A DNA stretch of 64,000 nucleotides, from NCBI RefSeq assembly GCF_019061305.1, contig NZ_JAHQZT010000001.1:124001-188000 (forward strand), read 5' to 3'. The translations under genes were made by a program, and so were the position numbers. The notes below the pieces were generated by a model. It searched no databases. It was not told the DNA's origin and worked only from the letters and a program-made list of their open reading frames with translations. This stretch comes from Marinobacterium weihaiense. Lineage in GTDB: Bacteria; Pseudomonadota; Gammaproteobacteria; Pseudomonadales; Balneatricaceae. Below are positions 29,014 to 37,516 of the stretch, one piece after another. Position 1 is the first letter of the stretch. Every line of letters starts with the position of its first letter.

Positions 29014-29934
29014 TCAAGGCTCGAAAACCGCCTGTTCATAGTCGGGATAGAGATGAAAGACCGTGCGTTCAAACTCGGCCCGGCGCAGAGCGATGCTGTC
29101 AAAAGTCGCGGGAATGGGCAGCGCCATGGTTTCGGTCATACTCAGGCCCTGCTCGGCAGCATCGGTCAGCACCCGGTCCAGCCATTCCAGGTAGGCCTGC
29201 ATCTGGTCCAGCGCGCGCCCATCCTCCACACGCGGCCCGTGCCCCGGCAACATCAACGTGAAGGGTATGGCACGCAATTGCTCCAGCTCCTGATGCCATT
29301 GCATCAGGCCCGGCGTGTGTGGCGTGGTCAGCGCGCGCTGGTAGAACACCATGTCAAAGGGAAAGAGCACACCCGTGGTGTGATCGAACAGCACCAGATC
29401 GGCGCCGCTGTGACCGCTCAGCGCCAGCCATTCCAATCGATGCCCGCCGATATCGATAATGCCGGGCGTCAGCGTTTGCGAGGGCACCACCACGTCAGTG
29501 CCCCGCATCCAGTCCCCGACCAGCCGATACATGTTCTCCGCAAAGGCATCCCCGTTGCGCCGAATCTGCTCACGGGTCTGCTCCAGCGCCGCAATGGGCA
29601 CATCCGCGAAGGCCTGGTTGCCCAGAAAATGATCCGGATGCTGATGGGTATTGATGATCAGACGCATGGGCTGATCAGTCGTAGACTCAATCAGTTGACG
29701 CAGGGCTTCACCGTACCGTTTCGAGACACCTGTATCCAGCACGATGACGCCTTCCGCCGTCACTATGAACGCCGTATTGACGATATTGCCGCCGTTTTCC
29801 TGACTGAAGTCTTCCGTCTTGCCCTCCACGAACCAGGTATTGCGCGCCACCTGCTCCGCCTGAAGGTCGTATTCCAGCGCCGCCTGAACCGGCAGCGCCA
29901 GCCACAGCAGTATCCATCCGCTCAGGTATTTCAT
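29014..29934 (-). CDS. Quinoprotein relay system zinc metallohydrolase
   Basis: 306-residue metallo-beta-lactamase-fold protein related to SoxH, exported by an 18-residue signal peptide. Zinc motif HQHPDH at 97-102, then a conserved SGHSGADL His and LPGHGP. Known as part of quinoprotein dehydrogenase clusters (quinoprotein relay set); the substrate is unknown. It lies 9 bases after the SoxYZ-like carrier gene, consistent with acting on a group carried by that protein, by analogy with SoxB/SoxH. That role is inference. Confidence 0.87.
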   Translation of the reverse strand: MKYLSGWILLWLALPVQAALEYDLQAEQVARNTWFVEGKTEDFSQENGGNIVNTAFIVTAEGVIVLDTGVSKRYGEALRQLIESTTDQPMRLIINTHQHPDHFLGNQAFADVPIAALEQTREQIRRNGDAFAENMYRLVGDWMRGTDVVVPSQTLTPGIIDIGGHRLEWLALSGHSGADLVLFDHTTGVLFPFDMVFYQRALTTPHTPGLMQWHQELEQLRAIPFTLMLPGHGPRVEDGRALDQMQAYLEWLDRVLTDAAEQGLSMTETMALPIPATFDSIALRRAEFERTVFHLYPDYEQAVFEP

Positions 29935-29943
29935 CGGACCTCC

Positions 29944-30729
29944 TCACAGTGCCTGTTCGAATTCATTACCGCCATTGTCACGCAGCCACAGCGAATACCC
30001 CTTTCGGTCATCCGTCAGGTCGAAGGTGATAACCGGATTCTCCGCAACCGGCGGTGACAGTTCCATGCGGACAACGGTCTCGCCTTCAGGCGACTTCAAG
30101 TGAACCTGCTGCAGATAGAATTCCGGTATGGCATCCACCAGCCCCGTATCCATGGGATGGATGACGCGGAACTTGTAACGTGCCCCCTCACCGGTATCGG
30201 TAGCAAAGCGTCGCGCCTTCACCTCCCCCAGATGACTCTGCCAGTAAGGGTCCGCGTTACCCATGCTGGGGGTAGTACAGCCGCCACCGGCCGCATCCAG
30301 ATTGGCATACCCCACATGCCACTCCCCCGCGTGAGTCAGCACCGCCGCCCGAACCGCCGTGCTTTGCTGTACCTTGATGCGCAGCGAAACCTTGGGGCTG
30401 GCACCCGCACTGGGATAATAATTGAAGATATGCTGAATGGGATTGAGATCGGCCCAGACCACCATGCGCTGAATGCGACCCTGAAAGGCGCGTGCATCGA
30501 TGGTAATGGGGACTTGGGTGGGGTCTTCGGCAAAAGCGGGCACATCCACCTTGATCGCCTGACTGAAGCGGTAATCGGCATCGCCGATAAAAATGTTACG
30601 GGTATAGTCCCACATGACCGAGTTCAGCGGATCCGGCGGCTGTGCCGCCTGCGCTTTCGGAAAGATCAGCAGGGCCAGCAGCCCTGCTCCACACAATGAC
30701 GCACACAGGCGCCAACGCTGTTGATTCAT
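29944..30729 (-). CDS. Quinoprotein-associated SoxYZ-like carrier protein
   Basis: 261-residue periplasmic protein that fuses SoxY-like (about 35-160) and SoxZ-like (about 165-261) domains. Signal peptide 1-28. Cys151 in AAGGGCTTPS lies where the substrate-carrying Cys of SoxY (GGCGG) is, but internal rather than at the end of the chain. In thiosulfate oxidation SoxYZ carries sulfur intermediates; here the family is tied to PQQ alcohol oxidation and the cargo is unknown. Confidence 0.87.
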   Translation of the reverse strand: MNQQRWRLCASLCGAGLLALLIFPKAQAAQPPDPLNSVMWDYTRNIFIGDADYRFSQAIKVDVPAFAEDPTQVPITIDARAFQGRIQRMVVWADLNPIQHIFNYYPSAGASPKVSLRIKVQQSTAVRAAVLTHAGEWHVGYANLDAAGGGCTTPSMGNADPYWQSHLGEVKARRFATDTGEGARYKFRVIHPMDTGLVDAIPEFYLQQVHLKSPEGETVVRMELSPPVAENPVITFDLTDDRKGYSLWLRDNGGNEFEQAL

Positions 30730-30767
30730 CCTTGCCTACCTCTTTTTGTTATTGTGCAGGTGCCGGG

Positions 30768-31706
30768 TCAGTGCTGTTCGGTCAGTGCCTCCTTGGCCAC
30801 CTGATAGAATTCAGGCTGGGTATAGCGCAGGCCATAGTCGGCGAAGAGCTGCTCCATCTCGCCGGAGCGAATCATGCGATCCAGCACCTCTTCGACGGCA
30901 TAGCCCAGCTGGCGATCGGTCTGGCGAATGGCGATGCCGATATCCCAGGTCTGCTTGCCCATAGTAGGAAAACCATTCTCGGCCAGGCGGTATTGATCAG
31001 AGCCGGCCTGTGCCAGCAGCCAGTCGATTTCGGACTGCATCGCCATCACCGCCGCCACTTCACCGTCCTGCATGGCGGCAAAGGCTTCACGTGGATGGGT
31101 ATAGTGACGCGTCATCTTGCGCATGCGCCCCTGCAGGGCCGACGTGAAATAGAACGCGGGCACGCTATCGACTTCCACGCCGATGGGTTCGTATTGAAAC
31201 ACCGCTACCGTGCGCACCGCATCCAGACGCTCACTGTCATAGGCGACCTGCCAGCGTTCCTGTTGGTAGGGCGCCTTCATCACCACATGCTCATTGATCA
31301 GGTAACCGAGCGAATCCTGCTTGTAGGCATAGGCCTTGTCATAGGGCACACGCAGCATCACGTCAGCCAGCTTTTTCATCGCCAGCGGATTGTCCTCGTC
31401 CTTGTCCAGGTAATGCCCCTTCCAGACATTGTTGCGCAGGTCATCTTCCAGGTTTTCATCCGGAATGATCCAGTGCAGCTGCAGTTCAAGATCAAATGCC
31501 GCGGCAACACGCTTGGCGATTTCCACATCGACACCGGCCGGCTGACCATCCTGCATGAATGAGTAGGGAGGGAAATCCTGATAGATACCCATGCGAATAT
31601 ACCCGGACGCCATGACATCATCATATAAACGCGCAAAGGCCTGCTCGCACGCGAGCAGGCCCATCACCAGAGAGATAAGCGCGTTGGGCAGCTTATTCCT
31701 CAACAT
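30768..31706 (-). CDS. Quinoprotein-associated periplasmic binding protein
   Basis: 312-residue solute-binding protein (family 3 fold) with a signal peptide of about 25 residues. It belongs to the group of ABC-type binding proteins found beside quinoprotein dehydrogenases, with no permease next to it. GIYQDFPPYSF and VDVEIAKRVA near the N-terminus are typical. Ligand unknown. Its start overlaps the pedF stop by 14 bases. Confidence 0.86.
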   Translation of the reverse strand: MLRNKLPNALISLVMGLLACEQAFARLYDDVMASGYIRMGIYQDFPPYSFMQDGQPAGVDVEIAKRVAAAFDLELQLHWIIPDENLEDDLRNNVWKGHYLDKDEDNPLAMKKLADVMLRVPYDKAYAYKQDSLGYLINEHVVMKAPYQQERWQVAYDSERLDAVRTVAVFQYEPIGVEVDSVPAFYFTSALQGRMRKMTRHYTHPREAFAAMQDGEVAAVMAMQSEIDWLLAQAGSDQYRLAENGFPTMGKQTWDIGIAIRQTDRQLGYAVEEVLDRMIRSGEMEQLFADYGLRYTQPEFYQVAKEALTEQH

Positions 31707-32142
31707 ACTTGGTCTCCAGCCAGCTGCGGATGGCCCAGAGCGCCTCCTGGCTCAGCGTATCGGCCATCTTCGGCATGTAGACGGCACCGTCACGTACCGC
31801 ACCATTGATGACACGGTACTTGTACCATTCGTCACCGTCATAATCCGCGGTCAGGTAACGCAGGTCAGGGGCGATACCGCCGGAAATGGCGTCCAGACCA
31901 TGGCAACGGGCACAGTTCTGATTGTATGCTGATGCACCGATTTCAACGGCACGGTCGAAGTCGTCGGAATCGCGGTAGGGGTTGGTATCGGCCCACTCTT
32001 CACCCAGCGGCGTCAGCCCCTCGGTATCTACCGCTTGAGGCACTACATCACCGTGGGCCAGAACTGTGCCGGAAAATGTGCTTGCCAGTGCTGCAGCGGC
32101 CACCAGGCCTGTGATCGTGTTCAGCTTGGACATGCGGGTCAC
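31693..32142 (-). CDS. pedF: Cytochrome c-550 PedF
   Basis: 149-residue periplasmic monohaem cytochrome, the direct electron acceptor of PQQ alcohol dehydrogenases (ExaB role). Signal peptide 1-29; haem site Cys77-Ala-Arg-Cys80-His81, axial Met probably 123 or 126 (YMPKM). First gene of the minus-strand block pedF, binding protein, SoxYZ carrier, zinc hydrolase, pedH. Divergent from the PedE-type dehydrogenase. Confidence 0.92.
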   Translation of the reverse strand: MTRMSKLNTITGLVAAAALASTFSGTVLAHGDVVPQAVDTEGLTPLGEEWADTNPYRDSDDFDRAVEIGASAYNQNCARCHGLDAISGGIAPDLRYLTADYDGDEWYKYRVINGAVRDGAVYMPKMADTLSQEALWAIRSWLETKYVEE

Positions 32143-32519
32143 CCTTTATTGTTATCGGATAAACGAAATGCCGGACACGGTCGTCCGACCTTGATGACTC
32201 CATGATGAATCAGTGCCCGCAGGGTCAGAATTACACCTTGGCACCCAAAATATGGTCCCTTGGTAGTAAATTCTGCGCATGAACGGGCCCAAGGTTTGAC
32301 AAACCGCTACTCAAGTCGTAAAACTAACGCATAACTTATTGATATTTTGGGAATTTTTCCCGACCTTTCGGGTTTTAACCCCAACCGTACCAGCCTGCAT
32401 TCCCCGCATCCACGGGCGCTAATCCGTGGCCCCCTCCCCGCCTTGCTCCGCACAATGCCCATGAATCGCACGGCACCGGTCTTTCACCGGGCCACCTTAC
32501 TCACCAACAGGGTATTGCA
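32143..32519. promoter_or_regulatory. Divergent promoter region pedF / pedE
   Basis: 377 bases without a gene between the divergent pedF and pedE transcripts, AT-richer around 32290-32360 than the surroundings. It should hold both promoters and binding sites for the NarL-type regulators. I could not define an operator by eye. Confidence 0.55.
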
Positions 32520-34400
32520 ATGATGAAAACAACAATAACAGCCCCACGCCGTTCCATGCTGGCTCAGCGGGTTCAGGCCGTCATCCTGGGCGCAGCCATC
32601 GGCCTTGGCAGCGCCAGCGTGCAAGCGGCGACGTCGGACGTGACCTGGAACGATATTCTCAACGACCAGGCAACACCTGAAGATGTGCTGGGCTACGGTA
32701 TCGGTCCCAAGGCGCAGCGCTACAGCCCGCTGACCACGGTCAACACCGACAATATCGAAATGCTGACCCCGGCCTGGTCGTTCTCCTTCGGTGACGAGAA
32801 ACAGCGTGGCCAGGAATCCCAGGCACTGGTGCACGATGGCGTCATCTACGTCACCGCCTCTTATTCGCGCATCTTTGCCATCGATGCCAAGACCGGCAAG
32901 AAACTCTGGGATTACACGGCTCGCCTGCCGGACGATATCCGTCCCTGCTGTGACGTCGTTAACCGCGGTGCGGCCATCTATGGTGACAAGGTCTTCTTCG
33001 GTACGCTGGATGCCGCCATGGTGGCGCTGGACAAGGACACCGGCAAGGTGGTCTGGAAGAAGAAGTTCGGTGATCACTCCGCCGGCTACACCATGACCGG
33101 CGCACCGACCCTGATCAAGGATCAGAAAACCGGCAAGGTAATGCTGATTCACGGTTCTTCCGGTGACGAATTCGGCGTGGTCGGCAAGCTGTTCGCCCGT
33201 GACCCGGATACCGGTGAAGAACTCTGGATGCGTCCATTCGTGGAAGGCCACATGGGTCGCCTTAACGGCAAGGACAGCACCCCGACCGGTGATCCGCGTG
33301 CCCCGAGCTGGCCGGACGATCCCAACACCGAAACCGGCAAGGTTGAAGCCTGGAGCCATGGCGGCGGCGCCCCCTGGCAGAGCGCCAGCTTCGATGTTGA
33401 AAACAACCGCATCATCGTGGGTGCCGGCAACCCTGCCCCCTGGAATACCTGGAAGCGCACATCCAAGGGCGGCAACCCCCAGGATTACGATAACCTCTAC
33501 ACCTCCGGTCAGATCGCGGTTGACCCGACCACCGGTGAAGTGGACTGGTTCTATCAGCACACGCCGAACGATGCCTGGGATTTCTCCGGCAACAACGAGC
33601 TGGTACTGTTCGAATATGACGATAAAGGCAAAACCGTCAAGGCCACGGCTCATGCCGACCGTAACGGTTTCTTCTATGTCGTGAACCGCGAGAACGGCGA
33701 CTTCATCCGCGCCTTCCCGTTCGTGGACAACATCACCTGGGCCACGCATATCGACCCCAAGACCGGCCGTCCGGTTGAAGTGGAAGGTCAGCGTCCGCCT
33801 CCCCCGAAGCCGGGCGAGAAAAAAGGCGAGTCCATCGAGGTATCGCCGCCCTTCCTCGGCGGCAAGAACTGGAACCCGATGGCTTACAGCCAGGATACCG
33901 GCCTGTTCTATGTACCGGGCAACCACTGGAAAGAGGATTACTGGACCGAAGAAGTCACCTACCAGAAAGGCGCCGCTTATCTGGGCCAGGGCTTCCGTAT
34001 CCGTGAAATGTATGACGACCATGTCGGCATTCTGCGCGCCATGAACCCGCTGACCGGTGATATCGAGTGGGAACACAAGGAAAAACTGCCGCTATGGGCC
34101 GGCGTCCTGACCACCAAGGGTGGGCTGGTCTTCACCGGTACCGGTGACGGTTACCTGAAAGCCTTTGATGCCAAGAGCGGTGAAGAGTTGTGGAAGTTCC
34201 AGACCGGCTCCGGCATCGTCTCCAGCCCGATCACCTGGGAAATGGATGGCGAGCAGTACATCGGCATCGTGTCCGGTTACGGCGGTGCGGTACCGCTGTG
34301 GGGTGGTGACATGGCCAAGCTGACCAAGCCTGTTCCGCAGGGCGGTTCATTCTGGGCTTTCAAGCTGCCGAAGTGGGCTGACAAGGTCGCCAGCAAGTAA
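32520..34400 (+). CDS. pedE: PQQ-dependent ethanol dehydrogenase, calcium (PedE/ExaA) type
   Basis: 626-residue periplasmic quinoprotein ethanol dehydrogenase. Signal peptide about 1-37. Disulfide cysteines 143-144 (PCCDV), Glu217, Asn304, catalytic Asp354 in WDFSGNNE with Ser356 at the position that is Asp in lanthanide enzymes; this is the calcium-type pattern. The C-terminal half is closely similar to P. aeruginosa ExaA as I recall it. Two ATG codons in tandem (32520 and 32523) could start it. Followed by a terminator. Confidence 0.94.
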   Translation: MMKTTITAPRRSMLAQRVQAVILGAAIGLGSASVQAATSDVTWNDILNDQATPEDVLGYGIGPKAQRYSPLTTVNTDNIEMLTPAWSFSFGDEKQRGQESQALVHDGVIYVTASYSRIFAIDAKTGKKLWDYTARLPDDIRPCCDVVNRGAAIYGDKVFFGTLDAAMVALDKDTGKVVWKKKFGDHSAGYTMTGAPTLIKDQKTGKVMLIHGSSGDEFGVVGKLFARDPDTGEELWMRPFVEGHMGRLNGKDSTPTGDPRAPSWPDDPNTETGKVEAWSHGGGAPWQSASFDVENNRIIVGAGNPAPWNTWKRTSKGGNPQDYDNLYTSGQIAVDPTTGEVDWFYQHTPNDAWDFSGNNELVLFEYDDKGKTVKATAHADRNGFFYVVNRENGDFIRAFPFVDNITWATHIDPKTGRPVEVEGQRPPPPKPGEKKGESIEVSPPFLGGKNWNPMAYSQDTGLFYVPGNHWKEDYWTEEVTYQKGAAYLGQGFRIREMYDDHVGILRAMNPLTGDIEWEHKEKLPLWAGVLTTKGGLVFTGTGDGYLKAFDAKSGEELWKFQTGSGIVSSPITWEMDGEQYIGIVSGYGGAVPLWGGDMAKLTKPVPQGGSFWAFKLPKWADKVASK

Positions 34401-34425
34401 GGCTAAGTTTTCGCTGCTGTCTCCT

Positions 34426-34451
34426 GGGCCTGCCGATGGCAGGCCCTTTTT
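34426..34451 (+). terminator. Terminator after pedE-type gene
   Basis: Perfect 9-base arms GGGCCTGCC and GGCAGGCCC around GAT, followed by five T. Confidence 0.92.
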
Positions 34452-34491
34452 CCAGACCGCCCAGAACCCCTCGTGGATGAAGGAGTTCCTC

Positions 34492-35142
34492 ATGTACAAG
34501 TCATTGCTGATCACCTCTGCACTGCTCTTCACCGGCATCAGCCTGCCGGCACAGGCCGGTTGTGAACCGGGGGAAAGCGCTCAATGTGCCGGTGCCGACC
34601 TGTCCGGTCAGGTCCTGTCGGGACGCCAGCTGGACAATATCAATCTCCAGGGCGCCAACCTGCGCCATGCCGATCTGCGTCATGCTGACCTGCGCGGTGC
34701 CAATCTGCAGGGCGCGGACCTGAGCCATGCCCTGCTGACCCGTGCCAATCTGGAAAAAGCCAACCTCAAGGGCGCCACCCTGGATCATGCCAACATGGTC
34801 GCTGTTTCAGGCTGGGCCATGCATGCCCAGGGCGCACAATTCCACGCGACCCGGCTGGATGGTGCCGACCTGTCCTTTGCACGCCTGAGCAACGCCCGTT
34901 TCAATGAGGCCGTGCTGTACGGAGCCAATCTCGAGATGGTCTGGGCCACCAAGACCCGGTTTGTGGGCAGCAATCTGCGTGATGCCAATCTGCAGGAAGC
35001 CAAGTTCAACTATGCCAACCTGCAAGAGGCTGACCTGCGCGGCGCCAGCATCCGCTTCGCCACCTTTCAGGGCACTCACATGCAAGACTGTCAGGCTTGC
35101 CCTCTGGACTGGGATCAGCCCAAGCACCCGATCAAGCCCTGA
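34492..35142 (+). CDS. Exported pentapeptide-repeat protein
   Basis: 216 residues. Signal peptide (1-22, ends PAQAG), then tandem A(D/N)LxX pentapeptides from about residue 33 to 190, forming a right-handed quadrilateral beta-helix. Two Cys near the start of the mature protein (GCEPG, QCAGA) and two near the C-terminus (DCQACP) could form disulfides. Start at 34492 with AAGGAG 6 bases upstream. Pentapeptide proteins next to PedE-type genes occur in pseudomonads; function unknown. Confidence 0.85.
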   Translation: MYKSLLITSALLFTGISLPAQAGCEPGESAQCAGADLSGQVLSGRQLDNINLQGANLRHADLRHADLRGANLQGADLSHALLTRANLEKANLKGATLDHANMVAVSGWAMHAQGAQFHATRLDGADLSFARLSNARFNEAVLYGANLEMVWATKTRFVGSNLRDANLQEAKFNYANLQEADLRGASIRFATFQGTHMQDCQACPLDWDQPKHPIKP

Positions 35143-35156
35143 TATCCTGCAACGGC

Positions 35157-35183
35157 GGCCCACTGGCACTCACGCCAGTGGCC
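35157..35183. terminator. Hairpin between convergent genes
   Basis: CACTGGC and GCCAGTG arms extended by GGC/GCC with one bulge, between the pentapeptide gene and the convergent cysteine-peptidase-like gene. No T-run, so only a possible terminator. Confidence 0.4.
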
Positions 35184-35236
35184 AACCCTATTCCCCGCAC
35201 CGGCATCTGCCGCACACCTCCACTCAACCCGCCGCT

Positions 35237-35647
35237 TTAGTGCTCCACGGCAATGAACCATCTGGGTTTCATGCGGTAAAAATCCCGTCGAACGTTATGC
35301 TTCAGGGCCTTTTTGGAATCCAGCACACGCGCGTCACCTCCATCCCTGACAAACACCGTCCAGTGCCAGAACGGCTGCCCGTTTTCGAGTCGCCACTTGA
35401 TCGCCAACAGCGCCCGATCCGGCAGAGCGTCCCAGTCGGTAAACGGCGTTTCGCCGCTAGCGGCCCTGATCCCGAATGCCTGCAGCAGCCTGCGGACATG
35501 ATCGGTCTGTGACCAGAGTCGTTGATCCCAGGCATGGATACCCAGCGCATTAGCCCTGGCGCGGGCCTCGGCATAGCTCACACCGGCCAGTGCAGCACAG
35601 GCCGCAATGCCACAGCCACTGACTTCTTCCTGAATGACGGCATCCAC
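35237..35647 (-). CDS. Papain-like (C39-like) protein, small
   Basis: 136 residues. QEEVSGCGIAACAALAG at the N-terminus, HWTVFV at 95-100 and VLDSK at 108-112 supply a plausible Cys12, His95, Asp110 triad with a Gln before Cys, as in C39/papain-fold peptidases. No signal peptide and no ABC transporter domain, so not a bacteriocin-processing exporter. Substrate unknown. It is the last gene of a minus-strand run that begins with the SsuA-like gene. Confidence 0.75.
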   Translation of the reverse strand: MDAVIQEEVSGCGIAACAALAGVSYAEARARANALGIHAWDQRLWSQTDHVRRLLQAFGIRAASGETPFTDWDALPDRALLAIKWRLENGQPFWHWTVFVRDGGDARVLDSKKALKHNVRRDFYRMKPRWFIAVEH

Positions 35648-35699
35648 GTTGCCACCCTCCCTTCCGGTTGATGTGGTGCTTGCTTGACGGGGTTCGCCC

Positions 35700-36002
35700 T
35701 CAGGCGCGAACGTAGCTCCAGCCCTGCTGCTGCTGATGCACCAAGTGCTGGATCGCCGCCGGCACTACACGGGCGTTGTCCTGGGCACTGAGGCCCTGCT
35801 TGTCGAGGCTGTTGCGGCACAGCACCAGACGACTCAAAATTTCGTTATCGGTGATGCCAACCGCAATGGCAGCGGCCGGTCCATTGACCACCAGTTCCAC
35901 CCGGGCATCGGGCTCGAGCTTGAGCAGGTTACGCAGATTGGCCTGCCCGCGCTGCAGCGCCTCGGGAGTCGGCGCATGAATCATGACCTTGAGAGTGTCC
36001 AC
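35700..36002 (-). CDS. DsrE-like protein
   Basis: 100-residue DsrE/DsrF-fold protein (KVMIHAPTPEALQRG at the start, VCRNSL-like segment reading LVLCRNSLDKQGL near 60). The single Cys62 lies at the DsrE active-site position. DsrE-type proteins relay persulfide sulfur. It ends an SsuABC-like operon, 2 bases after the ATPase gene, which ties it to that transporter's substrate or regulation. Confidence 0.8.
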   Translation of the reverse strand: MDTLKVMIHAPTPEALQRGQANLRNLLKLEPDARVELVVNGPAAAIAVGITDNEILSRLVLCRNSLDKQGLSAQDNARVVPAAIQHLVHQQQQGWSYVRA

Positions 36003-36004
36003 GG

Positions 36005-36736
36005 TTAAAGCTCCTGTGCAATGGCATGTGCCAGCTGTTGCAAATCTTCGGCATTGCGTCCGCGCGGGCGTGCCAGCTCGACCGGCTGGTCCAACTGCAC
36101 CCGTGCCGGACTGCCCGACAATACCACAACCCGATCCGCCAGGTAGACGGCCTCCTCGATGTCATGGGTGATGAACAGCACCGCGGCACCGGTTTTCTGC
36201 CAGATGTTGAGCAGCTCATCCTGCAGGTGCTGGCGGGTAATGGCATCCACGGCACTGAAGGGTTCATCCATCAACAGCAGGTCCGGGTGAACCGCTAGCG
36301 CGCGAGCGATACCGGCCCGCTGGGCCTGCCCTCCCGAGAGCTGATGCGGCCAACGATCGGCCAGTTCGGTCAAGCGGGTCAGTGCCAGCACCTCATCGAT
36401 ACGGGCTTGCTGGTCCGTCTTGCTCAAATTCAAGCCCTTGAGGCCATAGGCGATATTGCCGCGCAGGCGGCGCCAGGGCAGCAGGCGTCCGTCTTGAAAG
36501 ACCGTGGCCCGACGGCGGCTGGCGTGGCGCTCGGGGATATCCAGGGTAATGCGGCCGCTACTGCTGTGCGCAAGATCGGCCACGCATTTGAGCAGCGTTG
36601 ACTTGCCCACCCCGGACCCGCCCACCACGGCCACGAACTCGCCCTTCTCCACGCTCAGGTCAAGATTGGCAAACACCGGTGCAGGGTTATCGCCATAATG
36701 AAAGCTCAGCTGTTCAATCTTCAGGATGGGCGCCAT
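36005..36736 (-). CDS. ABC transporter ATPase, SsuB/TauB family
   Basis: 243-residue ATPase. Walker A GGSGVGKST at 39-47, signature LSGGQ at 133-137, Walker B LLLMDEP at 153-159, D-loop SAVD. Of the nitrate/sulfonate/taurine family. Overlaps the permease gene by 16 bases. Confidence 0.9.
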   Translation of the reverse strand: MAPILKIEQLSFHYGDNPAPVFANLDLSVEKGEFVAVVGGSGVGKSTLLKCVADLAHSSSGRITLDIPERHASRRRATVFQDGRLLPWRRLRGNIAYGLKGLNLSKTDQQARIDEVLALTRLTELADRWPHQLSGGQAQRAGIARALAVHPDLLLMDEPFSAVDAITRQHLQDELLNIWQKTGAAVLFITHDIEEAVYLADRVVVLSGSPARVQLDQPVELARPRGRNAEDLQQLAHAIAQEL

Positions 36737-37506
36737 TGCAGTACTCGCTTTTCGAATCGGGCAAACAGGGTGTCACTGAGCGTGTACACCAGCGAAATGA
36801 CCAGCATGTAAATGACTACCGCTTCATAGGCACCAACACCGGCCGCGGCATTCATCTCCTGGCCCATGCCGGGCACGCCCAGCAGTTCGGCCGCAATCAG
36901 TGTCATCCAGGCCTGGCCGATGCCGGTTCTCATACCTGCCAGAATACCGGGGGCCGAAGCGGGCAGCGTCACGTTCAATGCCCGGTTCAGGTGGCCCTGC
37001 TGACCGAATGCTTGGGCCAGCTCATAGTACTTCGGGTCCACGTTGCGCACGGCCGACCAGGTGGCAAAATAATTCACCCAGAACACGCCAATGGCAATCA
37101 CGAACGCGGCACCGGCATGGCTGACCTTGAACCAGGCGATGGCAAACACCACCCAGGCCAGCGGCGGTATGGGTCTGAGAATGCGGGCCAGCCAGGCATG
37201 CAGGGCATCCGTCCAGCGCGATGAGGCCGCCAGCGCTCCCACCAGAAAGCCCAGCAGCGTGCCCAGCCCCAGACCCCATACATAATGCACCAGGCTTGAC
37301 AGAATGGCCGGCAGCAGGCGCTCGGAGCGCCATTCATCCAGCAGCGTCTGCGGCAGCCTGAAAGGATCGGGAATGGTACCGGCCCGTGCCCAACCGGTCA
37401 CCTGCGCCAGCTTCCAGATCGCCACGAACGCCACCACGCCGGCCAGTCCCAGCAGTGCGCGACCGACAGGGTGTGCGACCCAGAACGAGGCCTTGGATGT
37501 GTGCAT
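36721..37506 (-). CDS. ABC transporter permease, SsuC/TauC family
   Basis: 261-residue inner-membrane permease with about 6 membrane segments and the EAA loop (ELAQAFGQQGHLNRALNV). It pairs with the ATPase at 36005 and the binding protein at 37517. Substrate uncertain: sulfonate, nitrate and pyrimidine-precursor importers all belong to this family. Confidence 0.9.
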   Translation of the reverse strand: MHTSKASFWVAHPVGRALLGLAGVVAFVAIWKLAQVTGWARAGTIPDPFRLPQTLLDEWRSERLLPAILSSLVHYVWGLGLGTLLGFLVGALAASSRWTDALHAWLARILRPIPPLAWVVFAIAWFKVSHAGAAFVIAIGVFWVNYFATWSAVRNVDPKYYELAQAFGQQGHLNRALNVTLPASAPGILAGMRTGIGQAWMTLIAAELLGVPGMGQEMNAAAGVGAYEAVVIYMLVISLVYTLSDTLFARFEKRVLQWRPS

Positions 37507-37516
37507 GGACAGCTCC

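Noticed and set aside
32220-32270. TGGCAC followed by a possible -12 element in the pedF/pedE region
   Set aside because: The -24 like part is present but no TTGC at the right distance, so not a sigma-54 promoter.
26740-32519. Search for pqqA or other PQQ synthesis genes in the gaps
   Set aside because: No short frame with the conserved Glu and Tyr of PqqA was seen.
32484-34076. 530-residue open frame antisense to pedE
   Set aside because: Shadow of the PQQ dehydrogenase; strange composition, no recognisable motif, and it covers a clear gene.
36598-37224. 208-residue plus-strand frame over the ABC permease
   Set aside because: Antisense shadow with no motif.
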